From NCBI RefSeq assembly GCF_011397635.1, contig NC_064770.1, positions 19,437,707 to 19,501,706 of the forward strand: 64,000 bases of DNA. The letters run 5' to 3'. The stretch comes from Epinephelus fuscoguttatus. Its lineage: Eukaryota > Chordata > Actinopteri > Perciformes > Serranidae. Both the position numbers and the translations under genes were made by a program. The stretch's first letter is position 1; each line of letters starts with the position of its first letter. Below the pieces are notes generated by a model, which worked only from the letters and a program-made list of their open reading frames with translations, did not search any database and was not told where the DNA came from. Positions 1 to 12,560 of this stretch are shown here, one piece after another.

Positions 1-2802
1 CACATTCTAAGTAATTATTCTTCATTTTTATCCATTATTTCTGGAAGTATCACATCTCATAGATTTGGAGCATTCACAGCAAACTATGTTTCTATACATG
101 TCTTGATCCATTCCAGTGGATGAATGATGGATGCACATTTAAGTTTCACTTTTGTTTCTTTAGATACCAAATTTGATCATTATAGCTCATCATCATTATA
201 AATGACAGGTGTTTGTAACCCATCTTCATCGTTTTTACCTGAGAGGTTAACATGTCCTCACAGTAGAGCAGAGTGGAAAAAGGAACATCAAGAAGGACAG
301 AGAGAGAAATATTAAAAAAAGGAGCAGGGAAGACAAAGTGAGCAAATCCAATTTAGCCATATGTGATCCTATCTCCACAGCAACTCTTTGTGTTTGCAGC
401 GAGCAGTTTGTGAGCTTTGGCACTGACCAACTCTTCTCCCCGTGCTAGCCCCTTCCTAACTGCCATCCCTGAAAAGACGAGCAGGCTGATAGAAAAAGGG
501 ACGCGATGAGGGAAAGAGATAAAACATGGAGCGACATGGGGAGAAAGTGAGGGAGAAGAGGAAAAATAAAGAGCGAGTGGGGGATAGGGAGGTGATGAAG
601 TGAGTGGAGACTTGAGAGGGGAGTCGCAGGACATTCCTGAGCCAGCTGTGGGTTGGAGGGGGAATTCTCACTGAATGCCTGACAAATAAAACAAGACACA
701 GGCTATTTCAGTATTCCAGGCAAAAACCCACTGGCACATCGCAGCGGAATGAGGGGGAAAAGAGAGATTTTGGAAGGAAAAAGAGGCAGGCTAATGAGAG
801 AACCAGCAGGCTGCAAGGTCCTGTAAGGCAGGCCTGAAACCGCAGCAGTCCAGCGGTTAACCTTTCGTTGCCTCTCCCTCTCCTGTCTCCTCCAAAATGG
901 AGGCAGAAACTGGCAGCGGCAGTAGCAGCTCTCGGGCCCTGACAGCACACACATTCCTCTTGCACAGACAGGTGGTGGGGCTGTTTAATAAATACAGGAT
1001 TTGATGGAGGGAGTCAGCGAGGGAGGGGGGAAGAGTCAAAGGCCATCACAGACTGTAAACAGCAGAGCTGAGCAGCCATAATATGGCTACTGCTCCTCGG
1101 GGGATACAAAACCCTGGACTCTACTCATAACTCCTTGTTAATGACTCACCGATTCAACTGAAATGCTGCTGACTATCTAAACACTATTGTTCCTGTGGAA
1201 TGACTGACTACACACGGCTCACTATACTAAGTGGGGCTCAACTCTACAGCTCAAGAGTTCAAGAGTAAGCAGTTCAAATAGTGGAGTTCAAATGATTCTG
1301 ATGGAGTGGCTCAAAGGCTGGAAATTGTATTTGATTACCTCTCAGCTCAGACCACACAAGATAGACCAGTAGTTCCCAACCTTTTATGTCTGACAGATCA
1401 ACACAGCATCATCAGATGAGTTTAAACCAACAGTGATCCATCATAGTGTTCATTTCGATTGATTTTAAAGTGGGTGTTAATATGTGGGTTGTCAATATTG
1501 CTGGAAGAAAAAACATCATCACCACCAGCATCAATTGTTGATTAAATAATTCTACTATGAAAAGGTAATTTCCCAATTTTTATTTTACAGAAATTGCTCA
1601 TATTCTCATCTGTAGCGAACTAATTCATCGGTAGCCTATTAACAGGCATGCAGGGTATATTCTGATTCTGATCTACCTCCAAGCAGGTGTTAAGATGACA
1701 TATATCTAACCTTGCTGGGAGATATAGCAGTCGGTGCCTTCAGGAGGGAGCGCATTAGGGATTGTCAAGCCTGAGCACGTTTGAAGAGAGTGACAAAGGG
1801 TTCATCAGCTGTTTACGACTGGCTTCACATTCACAGACGCTCACTGACAGTCTGACACTGGTGTGTCAGGCCCTTAATATGTGCGTAGCAAAAAAGTCAC
1901 TGCTTTCTCCACGATACACCTCTGGGCAAACGTATTTCCCTGTATAGCAAAATGGAGGCACGGCAGTATGCTGATTGCAGACAGCAGGCACACAGCTGTC
2001 AACTTAGAGTGATTCTGATTCAACAACTTATGCACAGTGGTAAGAGCAAAATCGCCCAGTGCCCTCGTGTCATGAATGATGGTGAGTTTGCATGCGCACT
2101 TATTTTATGTGCAGAGTAAGAACGTTTCTAGGCACATATCACTTTCCAATTTTTCTCAGAGCCCCACAACTCTCGCTGTGTTCACAGTTCCTTCATTTCC
2201 ACTACTGGGGATAGTAAAGAATTTACATTGATAGGTAACTAGAGATAGCTACTAAGGAAAACCAAACCGTTCCTGTTTTGGTAATGCAATGGTTGATGCA
2301 CTGCTTTTGCGCCATAAATTGAGTCTTCATTTAGTTGAGAGATTGCACCAGCCCCAGAGCAGTGTCGAGCTGTGACGCCAATTTTCCATAGTGGCCAAAT
2401 GTGGAATTGCAACATTTCAGTCCGTCATGTGATGCCATGGAGCCAAAAAGACTTCCCCACGGACTTACATTGAGAAAGAGATGTATATCAGTGGATACAT
2501 TTTACTGAGCATCACAACCCCCGCAAAATGACTCCTTTCTCAACTGGGATTTGATCCATTTAGTCTGATTTTGAAACATTTTGAAAAGTCTAGAACAGCT
2601 GCACTTTTGAATCATTTTATCGCAATTTGCATAATTTGGAAGTTCCAGTACTTTCATACCCCGAAAAACAAGCTTTTTTGGTTTCTTATCCATAAGGCTA
2701 CTTTAAGCTAATGATATCAAGTTTGCTTCATACTCCTCATGTACCCACGCTCCTTAGGGTACAAGTTCCCTCGCGGGTTGCATAATGACTAAGACACACC
2801 AA
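1..2802. other. No gene recognised
   Basis: I see no spliced or intact coding pattern. The minus-strand frames at 353-1039 come from a purine-rich stretch (GAGGGAGAAGAGGAAAAATA and similar) and show no family resemblance. Confidence 0.6.
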
Positions 2803-3627
2803 AGGCCTGTACTACGAAGCCAGTTCAACTTTATTATATCTTCATTTATATCATTTTGTTATCTGGTTTGACTAACCCTAACATTGAGTGTCTGGGTAAG
2901 CAGTACAACAAAGCTGGTTATCAGCTAGTTCAGTCAACTCTGGGTTTGTCTATCCAGCCACGGGGGTGTTAATTGCGAGCAACAACATCAGACCCATGAA
3001 TGAAGCAGACTGTTCCATATGACATGACATAAATGGGTACCGAAAGTGTCTGCGACAGTGAGAAAGTAAATTGCCAGTGGTGTAGGATGTAAACAATACT
3101 CATACCAATTTTATAACAAAAAATATGGAAACATTGAAAATACTGTCCAAAAATACACCATTGGCTGAGACTTAAATTATGTGTAGGTATCACTGAGCTA
3201 TTTGTGACACAAGCATATGTCACTGCAGACTAAAGTTAACTTTGCATAAGTTCAAATCCTGCTGAAATCATGTGTTTAGTGTTGTAAACGATCTCTCTGT
3301 TTGTTAGAAACTCTGTTTAAAAACTAGTGGAAAAAAACACCCTGAAACATTGAACTGACATGTAACAATATACAGTATAGGCTTCTCTTTTTTACCTGAG
3401 ACTTTACACTTTTGCTCATGGATACTTTTTTCTTCAGTGATCTGATTGGTCAGACGTTGGGGTGTTGACAGGCTGTGATCCGATACCCTGAAGTTAACTT
3501 GCTCCAGAGTTGTTCTGCATAAGTTGCCACTGTGATTTAAAGAGAGCCAGTTTCTTAGTACTGAAAACCCAGAGTTAACCCAGAAGATACCTCACTAACT
3601 TCAAACCCTTCTTCATGGTACAGGCCT
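2803..3627. mobile_element. Non-autonomous DNA transposon with TIRs AGGCCTGTAC
   Basis: The left end AGGCCTGTACTACGAAGCCA and the right end (reverse complement AGGCCTGTACCATGAAGAAG) form terminal inverted repeats. Nearby AACTCTGGGTTT (about 2936-2947) and AAACCCAGAGTT (about 3566-3577) continue the inverted relation. The 825-bp element has no credible coding frame. The ends resemble Harbinger or ISL2EU-type fish elements; this is a guess. Confidence 0.7.
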
Positions 3628-6600
3628 CAAATCTCCTTAGAAACTTGAGTTTATTAAGTAAACCTGAACAATCTAATACAAAAACAATCTACCAGCCCTG
3701 CAATAAATAAGTCCAACATTATGAAGTTCAGTTGTTGCTGGCGCTGTATCACAGAGAAGTTGATCTGACTCTCTTCTTATTGGATTGCACTATATTACGG
3801 TGTTTATTATACAAACAAATCTTCCCTAAAGCCACAGATAACCCCAAAGATAAGCGCTTCCCTTCAAGAAGAAAAGCCTCGTCATAAGTGGAATCGCTCT
3901 CGATTTAGTCTCATGTAACAGCCAGAGGCCAGAATAGCTCGAAAAATTCCCTCCTTTGTTTAATGTGACAGTTTTTTTCACACATTCTCACTTTAAGCGA
4001 GTCGGCGTTGTTTCCCATCCATTGTGACGTCAGTAGCATTTTTAATATTTCACACTTTGTGATCTGACTGCCTTTTGTTGCACCCACATTCATAAGTCGA
4101 GTGAACCCATGGTGAACTCAAACTGCTGTCAGGATGTCAGTCGGCGTGTGTGGATGTCAATTTCTTGTAGATACTGTCAGTAATAAACGAAAGGGAAAAG
4201 AAAAGTCAGAAAGGACCATACAGCAGAACAAAAGACTTTTTAGCGAGCCATAAAGCACTGATGTGTTTATAGTGCTATTGCATGATGTTTATCTTCATCT
4301 TCTTCACACTTGCTATTGTTCCATCTGCATGCAGAGACTTGTCCTGCCAACACTGCCAACACAACCAACACAGAGTGTGTGTGAGTGCGCACTGAAGGAG
4401 GGGTTGAGCTGACAGCCAGTAATAAGACATGACAGACTGATTCACTTGGATGAACGCCACAGCATCATATGACAGGTTGACTGCACCTGTATGACAACAA
4501 TGAATTATCTGATTACTAACAACATAGTTTAATTTGTAACCATGGGACAACCTGTTATGTACGCAATTTATGACGTGCGTTCGGACCAATCACGACTGTA
4601 TTGTCTAGTTAGTGTTGCGTCACCTCCAGTTGGCTCGTACCAGATCCAGGGCCCTGCAGCCTGTGTCCATGGAGCTCTACAGTGGAGAGCAGACACTTTA
4701 AAGTCCTTTTTGTGACATGCAGCTGAAGGCCGGGGCTTTCCGATGAGCAGCACTCCACTGTTGCCACCCAGGGACCGAATTAGTGGCCATGTGTGTCAGC
4801 GGGCAGCCACATCACAGCCACCATCCCGCCAAAGTCTTTGTGATCTTCCCAACAGCGTGCGAGCTCGCCTGTGCCACTGCACACGCTTTTTCCTTCCTCT
4901 GCTCCCCCCCTCTTAACCACATAGATGAGAGGAGAAGAGGGAAGAGGGGTGACCATTTCATAGGGGGAATCCCACATCCTGTAATTTTATCTTTTTGTCT
5001 GTCTGAAGAGCCTCAGAAAAACATGATAAGGTAAAGGGGTAAAGTAGATGCAACAGTGACACTGGGCACATACATTTTTCATGTGCAACTGATAAACAGT
5101 TCAGTCCAGAGCAATGTGCACACTTCCTTTACTTTAGACTGTATGTCAAAAGCCACTTCCTAGAGTTGAGTCACTCATTTAGGATGACAGCTGCTGGTAG
5201 ACCGCTGCAACCACATCCAGTGTCCTTTCTTCCTCCATCTACTCATCCCAAATCTTCTCCCTCTCTCTCTCTCCTCAGCACTAGAATTAGTCTGCACAGG
5301 CTGCACAGGCTCTTGCAGGGTCAAAGCATGAGTGACGCAAATCACTGACAGTTTCAAAGGCTTTCCTACGAATGGTTGTGCGGTGATCTCGGCTAAACCG
5401 TTTGAGGACATTAAATGTGGATAGTGAGCATGCCTCATGGAAACAGCCCCGTAGCGGCAGAAGAGTTAAGTCCCCGCTGCATATCCCACATCACTGATGG
5501 AAATGATTAAGTATATTGGAGTGTAATTCCACCCCCCTCGGTCTGGCTCTTAAAATAGAGAAATAAAGAGAGGAGGGCGGCTGGCCCGGGCGGATGTCTG
5601 AATTCCTCTGATTGGAGCAGAGCAGCAACTTGTTATTAGGCTGATGTCGACCCATGACCGCACCAGCAGGCCTGCCATGTGGGGGAGAGGCGCATGGCAT
5701 CGCTCACTCCTCCTGCCTGTTCTCTTTACCTCTTGCATTACCAGCCTGTGGTTTCCTTTTGTGTGTGTATTATTGATTTCAAAGACATTCCTTACATTTG
5801 AATGTAAACACCCAGATCACGATTAGATTCCGGCAACAGAAGAGCAGCTCTGAGGGTTGTGTTTTAGTTGGTTCAGTGTCTCCAAACATCTATTTCATAG
5901 AGCTGGTTTATATGAAACATGTGTCTGAGTGCTCTTTCCACAACTGTGAGTGAATGGCAGCTCTGTAACCAGTGTGATATCTATCATGTTAATAACCCAC
6001 ATACTGGCACAGTGTAACCGCTCTGGTCATTGTGTTCACTGGAGGCTAGTGGGAAATGAGGCGTGAACAGCTGAAGGATTTCAAAGAAAGCAGAGGTTAC
6101 GTTGAGTATGTAGCCTATACTCCAACCACCTGAAAGTCACAGCTTCCAGCCCTGTAATTTGGGCTGCTGCTAAAAGACAAGGCGATTGCTACAATAACAG
6201 CGGACATGTTCATAAAAAATGAACTGGTGCTCTGGCGTTTTTGAAAGTGGATGCTGTCAGGCTAACAGAGAGACAGGCAGCGCTTGAACACAAGACACTG
6301 ATTTGTCCCACTGAGGTTAACCAAGCAAGACTAAACAGAGGCTTCGACCACATGTCAAATGTTAAAAGTTTTGATTCAACGACAAACAAATAGGATTATT
6401 GAGCTGGGAGTAGGTGTTGAAAACATACCAACAATCTCATCAGACATCAGACCAACAGATGTGGGCTTTACAGGAGTCAGCCGCTGAGTCAGATTAGAGT
6501 TTTGATGCTACCTCAAATAGTACGGTGCAGCAGATGCACTGAACCACAAAAGTAATTTGTGTTTGAACTGGCTTGGATCGGTCCATGCAGTCAGTGAAGA

Positions 6601-6639
6601 AGAGTAATATTAGCCCCTGTAACCCTGCTTATATGGAGA
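3628..6639. other. No gene recognised; possible non-coding conserved sequence
   Basis: Short frames only. The GC-balanced, low-repeat stretches at about 4600-4920 and 5430-5720 have the look of conserved non-coding sequence, but nothing in the sequence alone proves it. Confidence 0.5.
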
Positions 6640-6933
6640 TGTAATATAGGGCATATGTGCCCCTATATGAAGAGTGATGTTGCCATATAAGTTAACTATA
6701 AGGCAATATATTATAATCACATACGTAAATCCTCTGGATATATTAGGATATAAGTTAAAATATGTATAAGTATAAGGAAATACCCATAGTAAAACTAAAT
6801 TTTCTATATGATGACTTTTTATATGGCATTATATGTTGCTACCATATATATTGATATATATGATATCCATTTGATTTACAAATGCATGTTTATAAAAACA
6901 ACATATACAAAGAATCTTATGCTTATGTTTCAT

Positions 6934-7302
6934 TCATTCATCTCCCACCGCTTCATCCTCTTGAGGGTTGCGGGGGGGCTGGAGCCTATCCCAGCTGACA
7001 TCGGGCGAGAGGCAGGGTACACCCTGGACAGGTCGCCAGACTATCGCAGGGCTGACACATAGAGACAAACAACCATTCACGCTCACATTCACACCTACGG
7101 ACAATTTAGAGTCACCAATTAACCTAGTCCCCAATCTGCATGTCTTTGGACTGTGGGAGGAAGCCGGAGTGCCCGGAGAGAACCCACGCTGACACGGGGA
7201 GAACATGCAAACTCCGCACAGGGGGGCTCCCAAGCCCGGGATCGACCGGCAACCCTCTTGCTGTGAGGCGAGAGTGCTAACCACCACACCACCGTGCCGC
7301 CC
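6934..7302 (-). mobile_element. SINE-like retroposon, copy 1, with 14-bp target-site duplication
   Basis: On the minus strand the 369-bp element starts GGGCGGCACGGTGGTGTGG and carries TGGTTAGCAC (box A-like) and GGTCGATCCC (box B-like, one base short), then a body and an ATGAATGA 3' end. The identical 14-mer TGCTTATGTTTCAT stands on both sides (6920-6933 and 7303-7316), so it was retroposed. A near-identical copy lies at 19043-19408. It is a dispersed sequence I know to be common in fish; I am not sure of its family name. Confidence 0.8.
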
Positions 7303-7513
7303 TGCTTATGTTTCATATTTACATAAATAATATCAAATACTGACGGACTTTGGGATGAGTATATGTGCTTGGAAAATATGTCTACAATATAAGTATATAT
7401 TACATGTACATGAATTAAAAATAACTATGATGGATATCTATGTTGCCACCATATATGTTAAGGATAGATTTTTAATTTATAATGCAAGTTCATAAAAATG
7501 AATAAATATGTAT

Positions 7514-7521
<8 letters not shown>

Positions 7522-7583
<62 letters not shown>
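7522..7583. repeat. CA microsatellite
   Basis: About 31 uninterrupted CA units, preceded by ACCCACCC. The minus-strand poly-Val-Cys frame across it is not a gene. Confidence 0.95.
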
Positions 7584-7588
<5 letters not shown>

Positions 7589-7800
7589 GTAGTGTGGTTA
7601 GTGGTTAGTGTAGTGTAGTTATGTATGTTTTTATTGACACATACATGACTATCTTTTAAAGTCACATATATAATATTAACATACAGTATAATGATGGGCT
7701 TTGGGATGTATATATGTGCGTGGAATATATTATTACAATATATAGTAGACATGTACATATACTAAATATAAGTATATGATGGATATTTCAATTTTTAAAT

Positions 7801-7888
7801 AATGAGAAAATACATATAAAACATACAGAAGAATAATTATGTATATATACACATGATTGTTCTGTATGTTTTATATGTATTTCTCATT
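7801..7888. repeat. 29-bp near-perfect inverted repeat
   Basis: The arm at 7801-7830 (AATGAGAAAATACATATAAA then ACATACAGAA) is the reverse complement of 7860-7888 except for one extra A, with a 29-nt loop. It sits inside the AT-rich tandem array and could extrude as a cruciform or be a MITE core. Confidence 0.8.
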
Positions 7889-8330
7889 ATTTTTTGACAT
7901 ACATTATATTTACATATGTAACATCAACATATATTGATGGGCTTTGGGATGAATGTATATGTTTATAGTATATATGTCTACAATATAAGCATACATATGT
8001 GCATATACAAAAATGTCTATATGATGGATTTCTATATACATATATGGATTTATATGTATATATATGTGTGTGTGTAATTAGTATATCATACATTTCTACA
8101 AATTTATGTTATGTATAAATAATTATATATGTGACAAATATGGCAATAAATGTATTATATATACATAAACATACATATTTGGACTAGACATGCATGTGAA
8201 CACATGAAACAGTTTCATGTTTCTTACTTTATATACAGTATATAGTTTATACGTACATGTACATAGATGTTTTTACTTCAAATGTACATATATTTCATGT
8301 ATGGAAATTCAATATATATACACATTACAT

Positions 8331-11300
8331 TTTCATTTCTGTATGAGGGCATGGTCACACCTGAGCAAATGCACATGAGTGACCATCACCTGGCGAGGCT
8401 GAATTCGTCATGAGCAGTGCCTGATGTGACGGACGTGGAAAGCTAACTTGTTAGCCAGCTAATCTTAGCTACTTTAGCTACTCTGTTATTGGTTTATTTT
8501 TCCATTTTATTACCTTCCAAGCCTCTCTCCCAACTCACTGCCAGCCAGGTAGAGTCTCTCATGTGGGGCAGTTTGTATTTTTTATAGCCAATATCATACA
8601 ATATCGGCTGGCTAAACACTGCAACAATCGATATCTACTCCACATATACTTCTTTGCTATTGTTTGAAGCTGTAACTTTGCCTGTCAGAGTTCACCAAAG
8701 CTGAACTGTAATGTGAGGATGCAAATTCACCCTCCTGCTCGCACTGAAGAGAAGTAAACAGGATGCAAAAATTTGCTGGTGTTAATAATTTCGCTCCTGT
8801 GTAACTTGACCTCCTCTTAACACAACTCCAAAGCCCTGAAAACAAATAAATCACACCATGACTTATATAAGGATCACAGGATGCAGCTCTGCATGAAATA
8901 AAGCATATATTGAACAGTTACAGCCACACAGAAATATGGTGGCAGCCTCTTGCATCACATGACTGGAGAATAAAACTGTGGAGAAGCTGTCAACACGAGA
9001 CAAAAAGACTCCCAGCAGCCACCGTATCATCTGATTTGAGAGTCCTGTGATGGTCTTTGGGCCCGCAGTTATAAAGTGTCCGTCTGTTAGCACGTCACAA
9101 GTTCATGACCAGCCACGGTTCGCACACTGCCCCGGAGTGAGCAACTTTGGCTCATCAGATGCACTCAGGGCTACAGCCTTATCACATGCTCCAACCGCAA
9201 ACTAGTGACTCCCTGTGACCCAGTTCACGCTGCTAATTGGCAGCCTTTAAATTTGCCAGGAAAAATTAGCGCAAACTCTATTTGCTCCGTGCAGAGTGAA
9301 AGTCATCATCTGAGGCCACATGGCTGAGTCCTGCAGATGTGCACGCAGATATGGAGGATGTGCAAGTGGAAAATGAGTCATATCACCTGAAACTTGAACT
9401 CATGCTATCTGATGTGACTCATCTGTTTTTCTACCTAATGAAAAATCATCATCACTATTTTAGTATTGCTTAATGCCTATCTGTTGTGTTGTGTCAGATG
9501 AATTCCTCTCCAGCACAGCTTTTCCACTTCGACTTCTTTTGACATTATGTATGAATTCATTTCACTGAGTAAATGTATTTGGACAGAGGCTTCATGTTAC
9601 TTCAGAGCTGTTGATTTTTATTCTCATATAACGTGGACATTGGAATAACAGATTACATTTTCATCAACTGGGGAGAGAGAAAAGGAATGCAAATACCTGT
9701 TGAAGCCAAGACCTAATAGTAAAAAAGTCAACGCTGTCAAACACAATTTCAGAGACGTGGGATGAACTCAATTTGACGAAGTGCACTTCTGGTGGGATGG
9801 TTTGATGATATTGTAGCAATGAGCTGCAATCACAGCGTGCCTGACCTCGGTGTCAAGCAGCCAAGTCCCCTGCCAAACACTGCAAGCAGATCCAACTGGG
9901 TCCAGAGTTGACCCACGGGCCCAGAATAGGACCTCAACTGAGTGACAGATGTTTTTGATAGCTTTCTTTTTTCTGTGCAAACCACAGCTCTGGCTTACTC
10001 TAAGTTGTACCCCTGAAGAACGCCTCTCCTCTAGCCTCTTAAAGACCCTCTCTGAATCCAAAATCCAAGCTCCAGACTTAAGACAACTTGTCCAACTCAT
10101 GGATTTGGCTCACCACCATACACCTATCCTTCATCCCAAGACCCTTTTCTCCCAGCCCTGGCGTCTCCAGATCACCCGCCTCCCTGCTGCGTCAGCCCTC
10201 CAACTGGCTGATCCCAAAGAACAGCCGTTAATCTGAGGAGGAACGTTGGAGAACGTCTCCTTTTAATTATCAGAAAGCTCAGAGCTGGGTTGGATAATGG
10301 ATTCCAAATGGTGAGCTCGGGCAGGAGCTGGTTGCAGGGTTTGGAGGAGGTGGCCATGGAGTGAGCAGGAGGAGGAGGAGGAGGAGGAGGAGGAGCAAAG
10401 AGATATGACTCCATCTCAGGTCCTGACCTTTGGCTGCCCCCTCGCTCGTGTGCTTTGCCACAGATTGAGACCAGATTGACTGCGTTAGCCAAGGACATGA
10501 TTGAGTGACAGAATAATCTCACTAACAGAATCGCACACAGGCTAGTGGAGCTATCTTCCCCCTAGGGGCTATCTATCTGGGCTGTGGATACCTTATATGC
10601 TCTAGAGATCTTTAACTCATGCTGATATTACTGACAGAGTGGCACCTCTCTACTCAGAGTAGGAATGGGTTGTTGGAGCAAGCATCTCTCTCTCTCTCTC
10701 TCTCTGTCCCTCTCCCTGAGGACCAGAAGCCTATCAGTATTTATCTTCACAGAAAAGATGAATGAGTTAGAACCATAATCTGTTATGTTCTGTCCTCCTC
10801 TCTGTTCCCAGGACACACTGGTGGCTCGATGAAGATCTTACAGCCCGAAGGCTTAACACTAAAGCAAAAATAATAGAATCACACAAAAACAAAACACAAG
10901 CTAATCATTATGGCTCCGAACACATAACACATACACATTCATTCACACACACGCACTACAAGACCACCCCTGAGAGCTGACCTGGCCATGCCCCCTGCCG
11001 CTCAGCGCTGGCGTGTGTCCAGAACAAACTGGGCCTCTCCGTAGGGAACAGCGGAGGCCTGAGGCCGTGCTGCTTAGCAGGCGCCGAGGGGGCGGCAGGC
11101 TGCCAGTGGTCAGTCGCTGCCGGAGCTTCTGGGAACGGTGTCACACTCACACTAACCCCCATCCTCACACCAGCCAGCTCCTGGGTTCAGGGCCGGGTGC
11201 AGAGGTCGAGAAAGAACAGCACTCCTACGACAAAGCAGCTGGATTCGCTGTCATGGATGAGCTCATTTTGGCCACCGTCCAAACAAGAGGCGAGCCAGCC

Positions 11301-11991
11301 CCCCCCCCCCCCCCCTTCGACATGTGAGCTGTCTCCATGAAGTCACTCGCCGAGCATAGATCAACAGCAGAAGCACACAGGCTCTGTGCACACGGCCACA
11401 AACAAAGTCTAAAGCCTCTCTGAGGTTCAACCAAGGCCAGAGTGATGACAGGATGAGGAGGTACATCTTAAGGACGGACGGATTGGCAACAGAAAAAAGG
11501 ACTGAAACTCATTTGATTAAAAGAAACTGCAGCGAAGGCAAGGAGGCATACAAGAAAAAAACAGCACGCCTTCAAAGCTAAATGTAGCCTTATCATACCC
11601 ATAATCAGGCTACTGTAAAAAAAAAACTCCTTTGACAGAAAGACGACTCAAAGTGATGCTAAGTGAGTAGCCTCAGCTTCTTTAATCAAACAGACGCAGC
11701 ACAAAGGGAGACATTTCCTAGAAGGCCACAAGGAACTCTCAGCAGGCCTCTTGATAATATTTTAACCCTGTCAGACAACCCAGTCTCCGGAATAAGTGTT
11801 GGCATTATACGTTTCTGCAAACTTTGGATATGTAATATTTGCACATTATTTTGTACAAACTTAACATTGTTAAATCAATGTTGAAACTGAACGTTTCTTT
11901 ACATTTCAGCAACACTATGGTTGTTCTGTAGTTATGTTTAGGCACAAAAATCACTTTGGTATGGTTAGGTAAACATCATCTTTGGGCTTAT
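8331..11991. other. No gene recognised
   Basis: It contains a GGA microsatellite at 10367, a TC run at 10685 and a GC-rich patch at about 10970-11330 with a poly-C run near 11300. The frames at 9949-10236 and 11013-11327 have no recognisable domain, and I see no matching splice sites. Confidence 0.5.
10367..10395. repeat. GGA trinucleotide microsatellite
   Basis: About nine AGG units give poly-Leu or poly-Pro frames on the minus strand. A pure TC run follows at 10685-10705. Confidence 0.9.
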
Positions 11992-12560
11992 AATACCCAG
12001 TTTTGGTGGCACAATGCTGCTGGAAATGCTGCCGATGTCTTGCTAAAGAATAAGTGCTGATATCTCGCAAATAGTTAACTGCTTTTGGTGGCTTAATCGC
12101 CGGTGGAAATGCTGCCAATGTCTCACAAAAAAAAAAAAAAAAAAAAAAAAACTTTATGGTGGCACAATTGCTGCTGGAAATGCTGCCAATGCCTCACTAA
12201 AAAAAAATAAGCCCCAGTGTCTCGCTAAAAAACAACCACTGACATCTCGCAAAAAAATAAATGCTTTTGGTGGCACAATCAGCACTGGGAATGCTGCTGA
12301 TGTCTTACAAAAAATTAACAGCTTTTGGTGGCGAATTCGCTGCTGGAAATGCTGCCGATGTCTCACTAAAAAAACAACTGCTGATATCTCACAAAAAAAA
12401 CCCAACTTTTTGGTGGCATGATGCTGCTAGAAATGCTGCCTATGTCTCACAAAAAAATAAAAAATAAATAACTGCTTTTAGCAGCACAATCACTGCTGGA
12501 AATGCTACTGATGTCTTAAAAAAAAAACTACAAATACTTTTGTGGCACAATTACAGCTGA
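11992..12560. repeat. Minisatellite of about 70-90 bp units
   Basis: About eight diverged units carry GGTGGCACAAT, GCTGCTGGAAATGCTGCC, GATGTCTCAC and A-rich linkers, at about 12004, 12078, 12160, 12270, 12328, 12411, 12481 and 12543. Unit length varies because the A runs vary (one is 25 A at 12127). The frames through it are artefacts of the repeat. Confidence 0.8.

Larger units (their letters stand above)
6640..8330. repeat. AT-rich degenerate tandem array
   Basis: The sequence is dominated by TATATG/CATATA words. CTTTGGGATG recurs at about 7349, 7699 and 7942, each time followed by a similar GTATATGTGC...ACAATATA block, and a GTTGC-ACCATATAT block recurs at about 6836 and 7441. Allowing for the SINE-like insertion and the CA run, the period is about 220-245 bp. 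Nothing coding is seen. Confidence 0.65.

Noticed and set aside
6934-7302. A tRNA gene on the minus strand at the head of the repeat
   Set aside because: Box A- and B-like words are present, but I see no cloverleaf. The unit is repeated with target-site duplications, so it is a retroposon.
7477-7758. Minus-strand frame with a long Val-Cys repeat
   Set aside because: It is only the translation of the CA microsatellite at 7522-7583.
10172-10522. Minus-strand frames with poly-Pro or poly-Leu
   Set aside because: They translate the GGA microsatellite and show no domain or splice pattern.
11992-12560. Regularly spaced repeats that might suggest a CRISPR array
   Set aside because: Units are diverged, spacers are A-rich and not unique, and the DNA is from a vertebrate. 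It is a minisatellite.
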